From: Piscirickettsiaceae bacterium
GTDB taxonomy: Bacteria; Pseudomonadota; Gammaproteobacteria; Methylococcales; Cycloclasticaceae
Direction of reading: 5' to 3'
DNA: 21,133 nucleotides
NCBI GenBank assembly: GCA_002401365.1
Contig: NVSW01000054.1
Location: forward strand, 1-21,133
Positions 1-8,566 of the stretch are shown in pieces. The notes under the pieces were generated by a model. It did no database searches. It was not told the origin of the DNA and saw only the letters and a list, made by a program, of their open reading frames with translations. Each line of letters opens with the position of its first letter. The first letter of the stretch is position 1. Position numbers and translations under genes: made by a program.

Positions 1-190
1 CCAGTAATAACACCGAAATTTTATCATCTGCAGATAACATGCAGCCTTCAAGGTCCGCTGATTTCTTTTTTAGAATTTTCGCCAAATAATGGTTAAGCCA
101 AACAACCTGCTTATCATGCAATACGAGTACCCCAAAGCTAGCCGCTTCAAGGGCTTGATTACTCCAACCACCTGTCGATGAATCGAACAT
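1..190 (-). CDS. PAS-domain protein, N-terminal part (cut by left window edge)
   Basis: An open frame reads leftward from ATG at 188-190 to the window edge, giving 63 residues without a stop. An in-frame TAG lies two codons upstream of this ATG (194-196), so no longer start is possible. The stretch SFGVLVLHDKQVVWLN, followed by a Leu/Lys-rich helix and DLEGCML, has the look of the first half of a PAS sensor domain (beta strand, 'N' turn, helix, 'L.G' turn). Such domains often sit in front of GGDEF, EAL or histidine kinase modules, but the output domain lies outside the window. The gene follows argH on the same strand after about 70 bases with no clear terminator. The PAS call is by pattern only. 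Confidence 0.6.
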   Translation of the reverse strand, partial: MFDSSTGGWSNQALEAASFGVLVLHDKQVVWLNHYLAKILKKKSADLEGCMLSADDKISVLLL

Positions 191-260
191 TTTCTATCTA
201 CACTAAGACGTCTAAAGTTTACACACCTTAAGTATTGTTCATTTTGGAAAAAATGTTGCT

Positions 261-1649
261 TTATTTCATGCTTATTAGGTGCCGTTTCCCTGCTTCAACC
301 GCCATAGTCACTTGATTAGGAGCCGTACCACCAAAATGATCACGTGCAGACACCGACCCTTCTAAGGTTAGCACGTTATAGACATCGTCACTTATAGCCG
401 CTGAAAACCCTTGTAACTCCGTCAAAGAAAGCTCGGATAAATCTCGATCTGTGTCACTGCCCAACCGAACAGCTAGGCCGACAGCTTCATGTGCATCCCT
501 AAATGCCAAGCCCTTACCTACAAGGTAATCGGCTAAATCTGTCGCCGTAGAAAAACCTTGTTTAGCAGCCGCATACATCGACTCTTTATTTGCTTGAATA
601 TTTGGCACCATATCAGCAAAAGCCCGTAATGAACCCAGCACCGTGTCAACTGTATCAAATAGCGGTTCCTTGTCTTCTTGATTATCTTTGTTATACGCGA
701 GTGGTTGAGACTTCATCAACGTTAACAAAGCAACTAAATGACCATTTACTCTGCCTACTTTACCTCGCACAAGCTCAGGCACGTCTGGATTCTTTTTTTG
801 CGGCATAATCGATGAACCAGTACAAAATGCATCTGGTAACACAATAAAATTGAATTGTGCACTCGACCACAAAACAATCTCTTCTGAAAAACGCGACATA
901 TGCGTCATTAATAATGCCGATGCCGCGCAAAATTCTATTGCAAAATCACGGTCACTTACACCATCTAGTGAGTTAGCACAAGGTGCTGAAAAACCTAGCT
1001 CTTTAGCAGTAAAATCACGATCAATCGGGTAACTAGTGCCCGCTAATGCCGCAGAGCCTAATGGCATAATATTAACCCGCTTTGCACAGTCATTAAATCG
1101 TTCAGCATCGCGTTTTAACATTTCAAACCAGGCCATCAAATGATGTCCAAATGTTATTGGTTGGGCCACTTGCAGATGAGTAAAACCAGGCATAATTGTA
1201 TCTGCGTGCCCACCTGCCAATTCAAGCAAACCTGCTTGTAAGCGACTTAACTCAGACAAAATTAATTCTAGTTGTTCACGCATAAAAAGCCGAATATCGG
1301 TTGCCACTTGGTCGTTACGAGAACGCCCTGTATGAAGCTTTTTCCCCGCAATACCAATGCGCTCTGTTAATGCTGCCTCAATATTCATATGCACATCTTC
1401 AAGTGCAATCGACCATTCAAAACGGCCCGCTTCGATTTCAAGCAATATTTGTTGCAAACCATCGGTGATTTGTTCGCACTCTTGTGAGGTTAAAATATCC
1501 ACGTGCGCTAGCATTTTAGCGTGTGCAATGGATCCTTGTATATCGTATGGTGCTAGACGTTGGTCAAACTCTACAGATGCTGTAAATGCTTGAACAAAAG
1601 CGTCTGTACTTTGCGTAAAACGGCCACCCCAGAGTTTATTTTGTGACAT
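261..1649 (-). CDS. argH: Argininosuccinate lyase
   Basis: This cytoplasmic enzyme cleaves argininosuccinate to arginine and fumarate, the last step of arginine synthesis. The 462-residue length is normal for the fumarase/aspartase-superfamily lyase. The N-terminal KLWGGRF (residues 5-11), HTGRSRNDQVATD (106-118), PGFTHLQ with the conserved Thr157-His158, and the mobile signature loop GSSIMPQKKNP starting at Gly278, which carries the catalytic serine, are all present. Nothing is missing. ATG at 1649 fits the family N-terminus exactly. The gene is divergent from algZ, as in Pseudomonas and related gammaproteobacteria. Confidence 0.97.
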   Translation of the reverse strand: MSQNKLWGGRFTQSTDAFVQAFTASVEFDQRLAPYDIQGSIAHAKMLAHVDILTSQECEQITDGLQQILLEIEAGRFEWSIALEDVHMNIEAALTERIGIAGKKLHTGRSRNDQVATDIRLFMREQLELILSELSRLQAGLLELAGGHADTIMPGFTHLQVAQPITFGHHLMAWFEMLKRDAERFNDCAKRVNIMPLGSAALAGTSYPIDRDFTAKELGFSAPCANSLDGVSDRDFAIEFCAASALLMTHMSRFSEEIVLWSSAQFNFIVLPDAFCTGSSIMPQKKNPDVPELVRGKVGRVNGHLVALLTLMKSQPLAYNKDNQEDKEPLFDTVDTVLGSLRAFADMVPNIQANKESMYAAAKQGFSTATDLADYLVGKGLAFRDAHEAVGLAVRLGSDTDRDLSELSLTELQGFSAAISDDVYNVLTLEGSVSARDHFGGTAPNQVTMAVEAGKRHLISMK

Positions 1650-1678
1650 GATTTGCTTTTAAAATTGATTTATTGCCT

Positions 1679-1687
1679 ATTATATCA
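1679..1687 (-). promoter_or_regulatory. Extended -10 promoter element for argH
   Basis: On the minus strand this reads TGATATAAT, an extended -10 (TGnTATAAT) about 30 bases upstream of the argH ATG, implying a leader of roughly 20 bases. No good -35 hexamer is seen at the usual distance, which is tolerated with an extended -10. It lies in the 91-base argH/algZ divergent region. Confidence 0.5.
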
Positions 1688-1740
1688 CTTAAGACCGCCA
1701 TAATTAGGTCCTGAATTTAGCAAATATCCCAAACTAACTA

Positions 1741-2793
1741 GTGATGGAAAAAGACAATACAAACAAGCAATTGCATTTTTTACCTGACTTCTGCAGAACA
1801 GATGTGGTCTTGTACATTACGCTAATTACCCAATTATTAGCCATCGTCTTAGCATTAACCACCAGCTACCAAAGCGGTGGGTTTTGGCCTGCTTTAAGTT
1901 TTAATTCCATATTTATCTTATGGGTAGCCTTCTGTTGTGCAGCTGTATTATGTTTTTTCAAACAAAAAATCAGTGACTGGCAGCCTTTTGCTGTTAGCTT
2001 GTTTACCTTTTTTATCATCAACCTAGTGACCTTTTTTATTACTTGGCTGGTCTCATCACTGCTGCCAAAGTACGGATATTTTCCCGAGTTCAGTAGCGGC
2101 CATTTTTCTATTTACCTAAAGAACCTGACCATAAGTAGCATTATTGCCATCATCGTTTTACGCTACTTGTATATTCAACACCAATGGAAAAAACAAACAA
2201 AGGCACAAGCCGAAGCAAGACTCGATGCTCTACAAGCAAGAATACGTCCACATTTTTTATTTAATAGCCTAAACACCATTGCCAGTTTGACGCGTGAAGA
2301 CCCCATATTGGCAGAGTCATTAACAGAGAACTTGGCTGAACTGTTTCGGGCTAACATGAACTCTTCTAAACGATTGTTACCGTTCGCTCAAGAGTGCGAA
2401 TTAACGCAACAGTACCTTAATATTGAGCAAAGCCGTTTAGGCGATCGCTTACGCATCCATTGGAATGTTCAGGCCATTCCTAAAGATGCTCTTATTCCTC
2501 CCTTAAGCTTACAACCATTAGTCGAGAACTCCGTTTATCATGGTATTGAATTGTCTGCAGATGGCGGCATCTTGGAAATATCTGGCTCCATTCGTAAAAA
2601 CATCATTACCCTCATTATTAGAAACCCTATTCCTAAAAATGCACAAAATAACGCAAGAGAAGGTAACAAAGTTGCGCTAGAAAACATTCGGCTACGCCTG
2701 CAAAGTTGCTTCCCAGACCAAGCCAAGCTACTAATGAGTGCTGCAGATGGCCATTTCCAAACGCAAATGATGTTTCCTTATCAAAACCAATGA
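1741..2793 (+). CDS. algZ: AlgZ/FimS-type membrane sensor histidine kinase
   Basis: This is a sensor of the LytS/His_kinase (PF06580) class that would control the response regulator encoded directly after it. Four hydrophobic segments lie at about residues 22-42, 54-74, 83-107 and 127-146, followed by a short coiled region. The phospho-acceptor motif RIRPHFLFNSLN has His171. The ATP-binding region has the N-box VENSVYHGIE (261-270) and a later GNKVALENIRLRL segment (308-320). The start could be GTG at 1741 or ATG at 1744; neither has a strong ribosome binding site, and numbering here uses GTG. The stop overlaps the algR start (ATGA), so the pair is translationally coupled. In Pseudomonas the homologous pair sits in the same place, between argH and hemC, and controls alginate and type IV pili; the targets here are unknown. 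Confidence 0.88.
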   Translation: MMEKDNTNKQLHFLPDFCRTDVVLYITLITQLLAIVLALTTSYQSGGFWPALSFNSIFILWVAFCCAAVLCFFKQKISDWQPFAVSLFTFFIINLVTFFITWLVSSLLPKYGYFPEFSSGHFSIYLKNLTISSIIAIIVLRYLYIQHQWKKQTKAQAEARLDALQARIRPHFLFNSLNTIASLTREDPILAESLTENLAELFRANMNSSKRLLPFAQECELTQQYLNIEQSRLGDRLRIHWNVQAIPKDALIPPLSLQPLVENSVYHGIELSADGGILEISGSIRKNIITLIIRNPIPKNAQNNAREGNKVALENIRLRLQSCFPDQAKLLMSAADGHFQTQMMFPYQNQ

Positions 2794-3521
2794 AAATTTT
2801 AATCGCGGATGACGAACCTCTTGCCAGACAGAGGCTTAAACGGATACTAAACGAGATTGATTCTGATTTTACTGTTTTATCTAATGCCGGCAATGGGCTT
2901 GAGGCGTTAACTCAGTGCCTCATTGAAAAACCAGACCTTGCCCTGTTGGATATTCGTATGCCAACAATGGACGGCTTACAAACGGCAACTGAGATCATGA
3001 AAGCAAACCTGAATACCGCCGTTGTATTCGTTACCGCATACGATGAATACGCCGTAGCCGCCTTTGATAACAACGCCATTGACTATCTTCTAAAACCCGT
3101 TAAAAAGCAACGCCTTGAAATAATGCTGGAAAAAGCTAAGCAGTTCAGTTTATCGCAAGAAAAAATAACTAAGGCTGAGTTAGCAACCACGCCTCGTGAA
3201 CACCTGTGCGCTCATTCACACCTTGGTGTCGAAATCATCAAGCTAACTGACGTACTTTACTTCAAAGCCGATAATAAATACGTGTCTGCTGTAACCTCAA
3301 GTAAATCAACGCTACTAGATGAGTCGCTCAAAGCGCTAGAAATTGAGTTTGCGGAGCTGTTTTTTCGCATCCATCGTAACTCTCTAATTAACATCAGTAC
3401 CATCAAGTTAATTAACAAGAATTCATCTGGGCAACACCAAGTCATCATAGATGGCATAGATGAACCAATAATTGTCAGCCGTCGACACCAGGCAGAACTT
3501 AAGAAACGACTCCGTTCCTAA
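2790..3521 (+). CDS. algR: AlgR-type LytTR response regulator
   Basis: This is a 243-residue two-component regulator. The receiver domain (about 1-120) has the acidic pair Asp7-Asp8, phospho-acceptor Asp54 in LALLDIRMP, Thr82 in VFVTAYDEYA and Lys102 in YLLKPV, so phosphorylation should work. The C-terminal part (about 135-243) is a LytTR DNA-binding domain (VLYFKADNKYVSAV, FFRIHRNSLINI). The start is ATG at 2790, overlapping the algZ stop; a longer frame open from 2706 only runs inside algZ and is not used. In Pseudomonas the partner regulator binds DNA directly and also acts on hemC. Regulation of the downstream hem genes here is possible but not shown. Confidence 0.93.
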   Translation: MKILIADDEPLARQRLKRILNEIDSDFTVLSNAGNGLEALTQCLIEKPDLALLDIRMPTMDGLQTATEIMKANLNTAVVFVTAYDEYAVAAFDNNAIDYLLKPVKKQRLEIMLEKAKQFSLSQEKITKAELATTPREHLCAHSHLGVEIIKLTDVLYFKADNKYVSAVTSSKSTLLDESLKALEIEFAELFFRIHRNSLINISTIKLINKNSSGQHQVIIDGIDEPIIVSRRHQAELKKRLRS

Positions 3522-3641
3522 ATAAGGCTTCAACAGCTAACATTATTTTTTATATGACATCAGTAAGAATATCTCTGCCAACAGGCTCTAATACAATAAG
3601 CCATTAAACATTTCACTCGCCCACCACAACAGAGACCCATT

Positions 3642-4232
3642 ATGAAATATAAAATAGTCACCGCCCTGTTATTAATTTTACTCATGCAGACACATAATGG
3701 TTTGGCTGCTAAAACCGTTCTTGCAGGTGGTTGCTTTTGGTGCATGGAGTCTGACTTCGAAAAACTTAAGGGCGTTAGCGATGTGATTTCCGGTTTCACC
3801 GGTGGCTCGATCAAAAACCCAACATATAATGGCAATCATCAAGGACACTATGAGGCTGTTGAAATCACCTATGACCCAGCCGTCGTGAGTTATAAAGAAT
3901 TATTGGCATATTATTGGGTCAGTATCGACCCTTTTGATTCTGAAGGACAGTTTTGCGACAAAGGCCATAGTTACCTGAGTGCTATCTTCGTTGCCAATAA
4001 AAAAGAACGATTAATCGCAGCTCAATCCAAAGCTGACGTGAACTCACAATTTCCTAGGCGACACGTCATCACACCCATCCTCGACGCCGGAATTTTTTAT
4101 CCTATAAAGGGTAATGAAAGCTATCATCAAGATTATTACAAGAACAACCCTACGCGCTATAAATACTATCGCTGGAGTTGTGGACGTGACCAACGTTTAC
4201 AGCAAATTTGGGGGCAAAAAACACCGCACTAA
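3642..4232 (+). CDS. msrA: Peptide-methionine (S)-S-oxide reductase, exported form
   Basis: MsrA reduces methionine-S-sulfoxide in damaged proteins. The 196-residue product begins with a signal peptide (basic start, hydrophobic core to residue 20, likely cleavage after Ala22 or Ala23), so it should act in the periplasm. The mature part starts almost directly at the catalytic GGCFWC motif with Cys31. Further family hallmarks are SGFTGG, NPTY with GHYEAVEITYDP, GHSYLSAIF, ESYHQDYYKNNP, and a C-terminal SCGRDQRLQQIWG that could hold the resolving cysteine. There is no fused MsrB domain. It lies between algR and hemC on the same strand, 120 bases after algR, a position where Pseudomonas has no msrA. 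Confidence 0.93.
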   Translation: MKYKIVTALLLILLMQTHNGLAAKTVLAGGCFWCMESDFEKLKGVSDVISGFTGGSIKNPTYNGNHQGHYEAVEITYDPAVVSYKELLAYYWVSIDPFDSEGQFCDKGHSYLSAIFVANKKERLIAAQSKADVNSQFPRRHVITPILDAGIFYPIKGNESYHQDYYKNNPTRYKYYRWSCGRDQRLQQIWGQKTPH

Positions 4233-4267
4233 AAATAACAGTTTGTTAGAGATGTGTCGCTGACCCT

Positions 4268-4276
4268 TGCTATAAT
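4268..4276 (+). promoter_or_regulatory. Extended -10 promoter element for hemC
   Basis: The sequence reads TGCTATAAT, a perfect extended -10, 31 bases before the hemC ATG. A TTGTTA at 4243-4248 is too far upstream (22-base spacer) to be a normal -35. This suggests hemC has its own promoter apart from algZR-msrA. Confidence 0.55.
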
Positions 4277-4307
4277 AAAGTGATCTAATATCAGTGCCAA
4301 AAATATT

Positions 4308-5237
4308 ATGCAGCTCATTAGAATTGCTACCCGACGTAGCCCACTCGCCTTATGGCAGGCCGAGCACGTTGCCACACAGTTAACAAAAAACCATCCACAG
4401 CTTAAAATCGAGCTGGTGAAAATGGTCACTCAAGGCGATAAAATTTTAGACACGCCATTAGCAAAAATTGGTGGCAAAGGCTTATTTGTTAAGGAACTTG
4501 AGCAAGGCATGTTTAATGGCGATGCCGATATTGCAGTACACTCGATGAAAGATGTGCCAGCAGTGCTTCCTGAAGGCTTATGTATTGCTGCCACACTTTT
4601 TCGTGAAGACCCTCGTGACGCATTCGTTTCCAACAACTATGCATCTATTAATGATTTACCAACGGGCGCGATCGTTGGCACATCCAGCTTGCGGCGGCAA
4701 TGTCAATTACTGCAACAACGCCCCGACCTAGTTATTAAGTCGTTACGTGGTAACGTAAACACCCGCCTTAACAAGTTGGACAATGGTGATTATGACGCTA
4801 TCATTCTCGCCGCCGCAGGATTAATCCGGCTTGGCTTTGAAGAGCGCATAAAACGCGCCATACCCGTCACGGAAATGCTGCCAGCAATTGGCCAAGGTGC
4901 TATAGGCATAGAATGCCGCACTGACGACCAACAAACTCTTTCTCTTATTTCATGTTTGCATGATCCTACCTCAGCCGCACGTGTTATAGCCGAGCGGGCG
5001 ATGAATCTAACCTTAGAAGGTGGTTGCCAAGCACCGATTGGTGGGCACGCAAAAATCGATGGCGATATGATTCACTTACACGGCCTTGTAGCAGAGCCTG
5101 ATGGCTCAGTCATCATCACTGAGCAGCTTGAAGGTGCTATTGAAGATGCCGCTAACATCGGCACAATAGTTGCCGAGCGCCTATTAAAGGGCGGCGCCAA
5201 AACCATCTTAGATAAACTCTATAACAGGCACGGGTGA
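4308..5237 (+). CDS. hemC: Porphobilinogen deaminase (hydroxymethylbilane synthase)
   Basis: This cytoplasmic enzyme joins four porphobilinogens into hydroxymethylbilane in haem synthesis. Its 309 residues are standard. The N-terminal IATRRSPLALWQA, KGLFVKELE, and ADIAVHSMKDVP with catalytic Asp82 are intact, as are the arginine-rich substrate-binding loops (GTSSLRRQ, LRGNVNTR). EGGCQAPIGG holds Cys240, which carries the dipyrromethane cofactor. The stop TGA overlaps the hemD GTG start. The gene opens the haem run and has its own likely promoter. Confidence 0.97.
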   Translation: MQLIRIATRRSPLALWQAEHVATQLTKNHPQLKIELVKMVTQGDKILDTPLAKIGGKGLFVKELEQGMFNGDADIAVHSMKDVPAVLPEGLCIAATLFREDPRDAFVSNNYASINDLPTGAIVGTSSLRRQCQLLQQRPDLVIKSLRGNVNTRLNKLDNGDYDAIILAAAGLIRLGFEERIKRAIPVTEMLPAIGQGAIGIECRTDDQQTLSLISCLHDPTSAARVIAERAMNLTLEGGCQAPIGGHAKIDGDMIHLHGLVAEPDGSVIITEQLEGAIEDAANIGTIVAERLLKGGAKTILDKLYNRHG

Positions 5238-5971
5238 AAGCACCAAGCACAAACGTCTTGGTCACACGCCCAATTCAACAGGGAAAACAACTCTGTAGCC
5301 AACTGATAAATGCTGGGTTCAAACCTATTTCTTACCCAACCATTGAAATTGTGCCAATTGAACCGAACCATCAACTAACAAAAACATTCAAACGACTAGC
5401 AGACTTTCAGTTTATTTTATTTATCAGTACCAACGCTGTCATCCAAGCGCAGCGTCATCAGCCACACTGGCCCAACAATACTCGCTATATTGCGATTGGT
5501 CCAAAAACCGCCCAAGCAATGGCTAACATAGGCCTAACAGTCGACTATATGGCCGGCAAACCATTTAATTCTGAACAGCTGTTAAGCCAACTTCCAAAGA
5601 ACCTTAAGGGCAAGTCTGTACTCATTATAAAAGGCGAAGGAGGGCGTGATTTCTTAACGAAGCAGCTACAACATATGGCAATGGCTGTTGAAATGTTAGA
5701 TGTTTATAAACGCTGCGTGCCAACAGATATCCCAATTATTCCAGCTGGCATAAAAATTCAATTTGTTACCATTACCAGTCAATTAGCCCTAGAAAATTTA
5801 GCTAAAATGCAAGCTGAACGTTTTAAAACGATGCAACAAGACAGTGTTTTTGTTGTTCTTAGCAGGCGAATTGAGATCTACGCTAAAAAAATCGGCTGCC
5901 AATTCACTTTAGTTGCCCAAAGTGCAACCGATACTGAGCTAGTTAAGGCCATTGACAAGGCGACACATTAA
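5234..5971 (+). CDS. hemD: Uroporphyrinogen-III synthase
   Basis: HemD inverts ring D of hydroxymethylbilane and closes it to uroporphyrinogen III. The product has 245 residues. The family is weakly conserved, but LVTRP near the N-terminus, FISTNAV, YIAIGPKTAQA, VLIIKGEGGRDFL and LDVYKRC match its two-lobed pattern. The start is GTG at 5234, overlapping the hemC stop (GTGA), as expected for a coupled hemCD pair. Identification relies on both motifs and position. Confidence 0.93.
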   Translation: MKAPSTNVLVTRPIQQGKQLCSQLINAGFKPISYPTIEIVPIEPNHQLTKTFKRLADFQFILFISTNAVIQAQRHQPHWPNNTRYIAIGPKTAQAMANIGLTVDYMAGKPFNSEQLLSQLPKNLKGKSVLIIKGEGGRDFLTKQLQHMAMAVEMLDVYKRCVPTDIPIIPAGIKIQFVTITSQLALENLAKMQAERFKTMQQDSVFVVLSRRIEIYAKKIGCQFTLVAQSATDTELVKAIDKATH

Positions 5972-6052
5972 ACTTAACGGTTATTCATATACTTTTAAGC
6001 TTTCAACGATATACTAGCTATCTCATTTGATATCTAGCATGGAATTAGACTC

Positions 6053-7324
6053 ATGACTGACGAACAAGCGCCTTCTAATACTAAAAACAAAGCCGACAAA
6101 ACAAAAAAATCAGTTAAACAGCTGCCAGAAAAACAACAACTCAAACCAACCGAAGCTAAATCCAAGAAAGGATCAGGATCAGGCGTTAGTTGGTTAGCCA
6201 TTTTTCTTGTTCTTGCCCTTGCTGCTGGAGGCTACTATTTTTACCGACAACTACAGCAACAAATAAACTCGTTATCAACCAGCCTTAATGCTAGCCAGCA
6301 AGCATCATCAAACCAGCAACAACAAAAAACCGAGCAACTGAGCAGCGGTATAACCAGTCTCGAAACCAAGCTAGACAGTGTTGAAAAAGCGTCCTCTAAT
6401 GGTATTTCCATATTACAAAAACAAGTTGGCAAAAGTAGAAACCAATGGTTAATTGCAGAAGCAGAATATCTAGTTAGCATTGCCAACACAAGGTTACAAC
6501 TAGCTGGCGATACGCACACAGCTATTGTTGCTTTCCAAGCCGCTGATCAACGGCTAAAGGACAATGGCAACCCTATAACCTTCCCTATTAGAGCTCAAAT
6601 TGCCAAAGATATTATGGCTCTACAAAGTACTCAGCTACCCGATATAGTGGGCATTTCATCCAAACTACTAGCGCTTGAAAGCGCGGTAACGAAAATGAAA
6701 ATATCGGAGCCTCACGCCGGCACCGCACAAGCACCGGAAATAGGCAAAGGCGACCCCTCGGTTCTACCAAACAATATAAAAGAAACGCTATCTGATGCCT
6801 GGGCCAACTTTAGCAAATTAGTCGTTGTTCGTCGTAGCGACGAGCCCAAAGCTGCGCTGATGACCCCTGAGCAGGTAGAGCTTATCCGTAAAAATTTAGC
6901 ACTTAAACTGGAAAGCGCGCGGCTAGCTCTAATAAACAGCGATCAGGAGCTTTACGCAAAAAGCTTAGCTATCGTCGCCGATTGGCTTAACGATTACTTT
7001 GATATGAACAATGCGCCTGTCAGTGCAGCAATTGCCCAAATTAATCGGTTAATCGATATACCAATCAAAGCTTCATTACCGGACGTTAGCCAATCGCTAA
7101 AAATGCTAAGGGATTTGCCATTATCAAGCATTGATACTAAACCAGAGAGCAATGCTCTCGCAGAAGAAACAACGGCTATAGTGCCAAGTAAAACACCTGA
7201 AATTGGCAACGAAAACACAGAAACGGCCGATAACACACCGGCTGAACCAGCACAGCCAAAACCCGATACCCCTGTTGAAACACCGTCTAGTGATTCAAAA
7301 GTAGCGCCACAAAAAAATCAGTAG
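6053..7324 (+). CDS. hemX: HemX-like membrane protein
   Basis: This is a 423-residue protein with a lysine-rich, probably cytoplasmic N-terminus (1-45), one membrane helix (about 46-64), a Gln-rich coiled coil (65-120), a conserved helical domain (SRNQWLIAEAEYLVSIANTR onward to about 345), and a low-complexity Pro/Glu/Thr tail (about 350-423). Databases often label HemX as uroporphyrinogen-III C-methyltransferase, but no methyltransferase motif is visible and the biochemical role is unsettled. The position after hemD and before hemY is the conserved one. The gap to hemD is 81 bases, and a GGA lies about 10 bases before the ATG. Confidence 0.9.
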   Translation: MTDEQAPSNTKNKADKTKKSVKQLPEKQQLKPTEAKSKKGSGSGVSWLAIFLVLALAAGGYYFYRQLQQQINSLSTSLNASQQASSNQQQQKTEQLSSGITSLETKLDSVEKASSNGISILQKQVGKSRNQWLIAEAEYLVSIANTRLQLAGDTHTAIVAFQAADQRLKDNGNPITFPIRAQIAKDIMALQSTQLPDIVGISSKLLALESAVTKMKISEPHAGTAQAPEIGKGDPSVLPNNIKETLSDAWANFSKLVVVRRSDEPKAALMTPEQVELIRKNLALKLESARLALINSDQELYAKSLAIVADWLNDYFDMNNAPVSAAIAQINRLIDIPIKASLPDVSQSLKMLRDLPLSSIDTKPESNALAEETTAIVPSKTPEIGNENTETADNTPAEPAQPKPDTPVETPSSDSKVAPQKNQ

Positions 7325-7336
7325 GGAACCGTTGCC

Positions 7337-8566
7337 ATGAAATTATTAATATTATTCATTGTCGCTTTAGTCATTGCTAGTGGCCTCGCTTATCAAGTAC
7401 ACATTGACCCAGGCTATGCCTTACTAAGATACGGCACTTGGTCTGTCGAAACCTCGTTGGCTGTGATGGTTTTTATCTTGCTGGTGGCATTTGTTGTGCT
7501 AGCTATGCTTTTTAAAGCATTATTGGGAATCAAAAGAACCCCAAAACGATTACAAAAATGGAATAAACACCGTGTTCAACGTCGCTCTATAAAAGAACTA
7601 AATCAAGGGTTGCTTAACTCCGCCGAAGGCAATTGGAAGCGCTCCGAAAAGCTGTTGACTAAGCATGCTAAACAAAGCGAGACCCCTTTATTAAATTATC
7701 TGAGCGCGGCACATGCAGCACAGGCTCAAGGCGCTTATGATCGTCGCGACGAATACTTGCTCAAAGCGGGTGATGCACTACCTGAGCAGGCTCACGCCAT
7801 TCACTTAACCAGAGCAAAATTACAATTTTCTGCAGGTCAATTTGAGCAAGCGTTAGCGACGCTACAACAATTATTATCCGTTACACCTAATCATCCCATT
7901 GTACTTTCGTTGTTGCTAAAGACTTTGTCGCAACTAAATGATTGGGAAGCAATACACAAACTATTGCCTATCGTGAAAAGTAACCGCAACATCCAAGCCG
8001 ACGAATGGGAAGCTGTTGAAATACAAACGCTGACTAAGCTATTAACTAGCAAATCTCAAAACAACGACCCTGAGTTAGACACTCTTTGGCACAGCCTGAG
8101 CAAAAAACAAAAACTGTCTGCCAACTACCTAAGTATTTACGCTGGTCATAAAATAGCCAAAAAAGATGAAAAAGATGTGTCCGACCTTATCGTAAAATCT
8201 ATCAAAACCACGCAAGATGAGTCATTAATTGATTTATATTGCCAATTAGATATTAGCCCAGACTTGCAAATTAAACAGCTGGAGAAGTGGCTTAACATCT
8301 TGCCGTCAAGCACGATATTACTTAACCATATTGCTAGACTCTCCCTATCTGAAAAACAATGGGGAAAAACATCTTCTTTCCTACAACAAAGTATTAATAT
8401 CAAGCCTACGAGCTTGGCTTATTTGCTACAAGGCAGGCTCCATGAAGAACAAGGAGAAACGCCGGAAAAAGCAGCTGAATTTTATCGAGCAGGCATAGAA
8501 ATTGCTAACAACTTATTGACGACTGAGCTTGTTGCAGTAGCTGATAACACGAAGCAAGCTAATTAA
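7337..8566 (+). CDS. hemY: HemY-like TPR membrane protein
   Basis: This 409-residue inner-membrane protein has two N-terminal membrane helices (about 1-19 and 40-62) with the conserved HIDPGYALLRYG between them, then a long helical TPR-type region (from about 95), with repeats such as AEGNWKRSEKLL, SAGQFEQALATLQQLL and EAAEFY-like turns near the end. This is the proteobacterial HemY of the hemCDXY cluster, unrelated to the protoporphyrinogen oxidase given the same name in Bacillus. Its exact role in haem metabolism is not settled. It starts 12 bases after hemX, and its stop codon overlaps the ubiD stop from the other strand. Confidence 0.92.
   Translation: MKLLILFIVALVIASGLAYQVHIDPGYALLRYGTWSVETSLAVMVFILLVAFVVLAMLFKALLGIKRTPKRLQKWNKHRVQRRSIKELNQGLLNSAEGNWKRSEKLLTKHAKQSETPLLNYLSAAHAAQAQGAYDRRDEYLLKAGDALPEQAHAIHLTRAKLQFSAGQFEQALATLQQLLSVTPNHPIVLSLLLKTLSQLNDWEAIHKLLPIVKSNRNIQADEWEAVEIQTLTKLLTSKSQNNDPELDTLWHSLSKKQKLSANYLSIYAGHKIAKKDEKDVSDLIVKSIKTTQDESLIDLYCQLDISPDLQIKQLEKWLNILPSSTILLNHIARLSLSEKQWGKTSSFLQQSINIKPTSLAYLLQGRLHEEQGETPEKAAEFYRAGIEIANNLLTTELVAVADNTKQAN

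Noticed and set aside
206..213. AGACGTCT palindrome between argH and the PAS gene
   Set aside because: It is only 8 bases and does not extend; it is expected by chance in a window of this size.
1650..1740. ArgR box in the argH/algZ intergenic region
   Set aside because: AT-rich stretches are present, but none gives a convincing TGAAT-N4-ATTCA match.
2706..2789. Longer start for algR inside algZ
   Set aside because: The extra 28 residues are the out-of-frame reading of algZ; the receiver domain begins exactly at ATG 2790, which overlaps the algZ stop.
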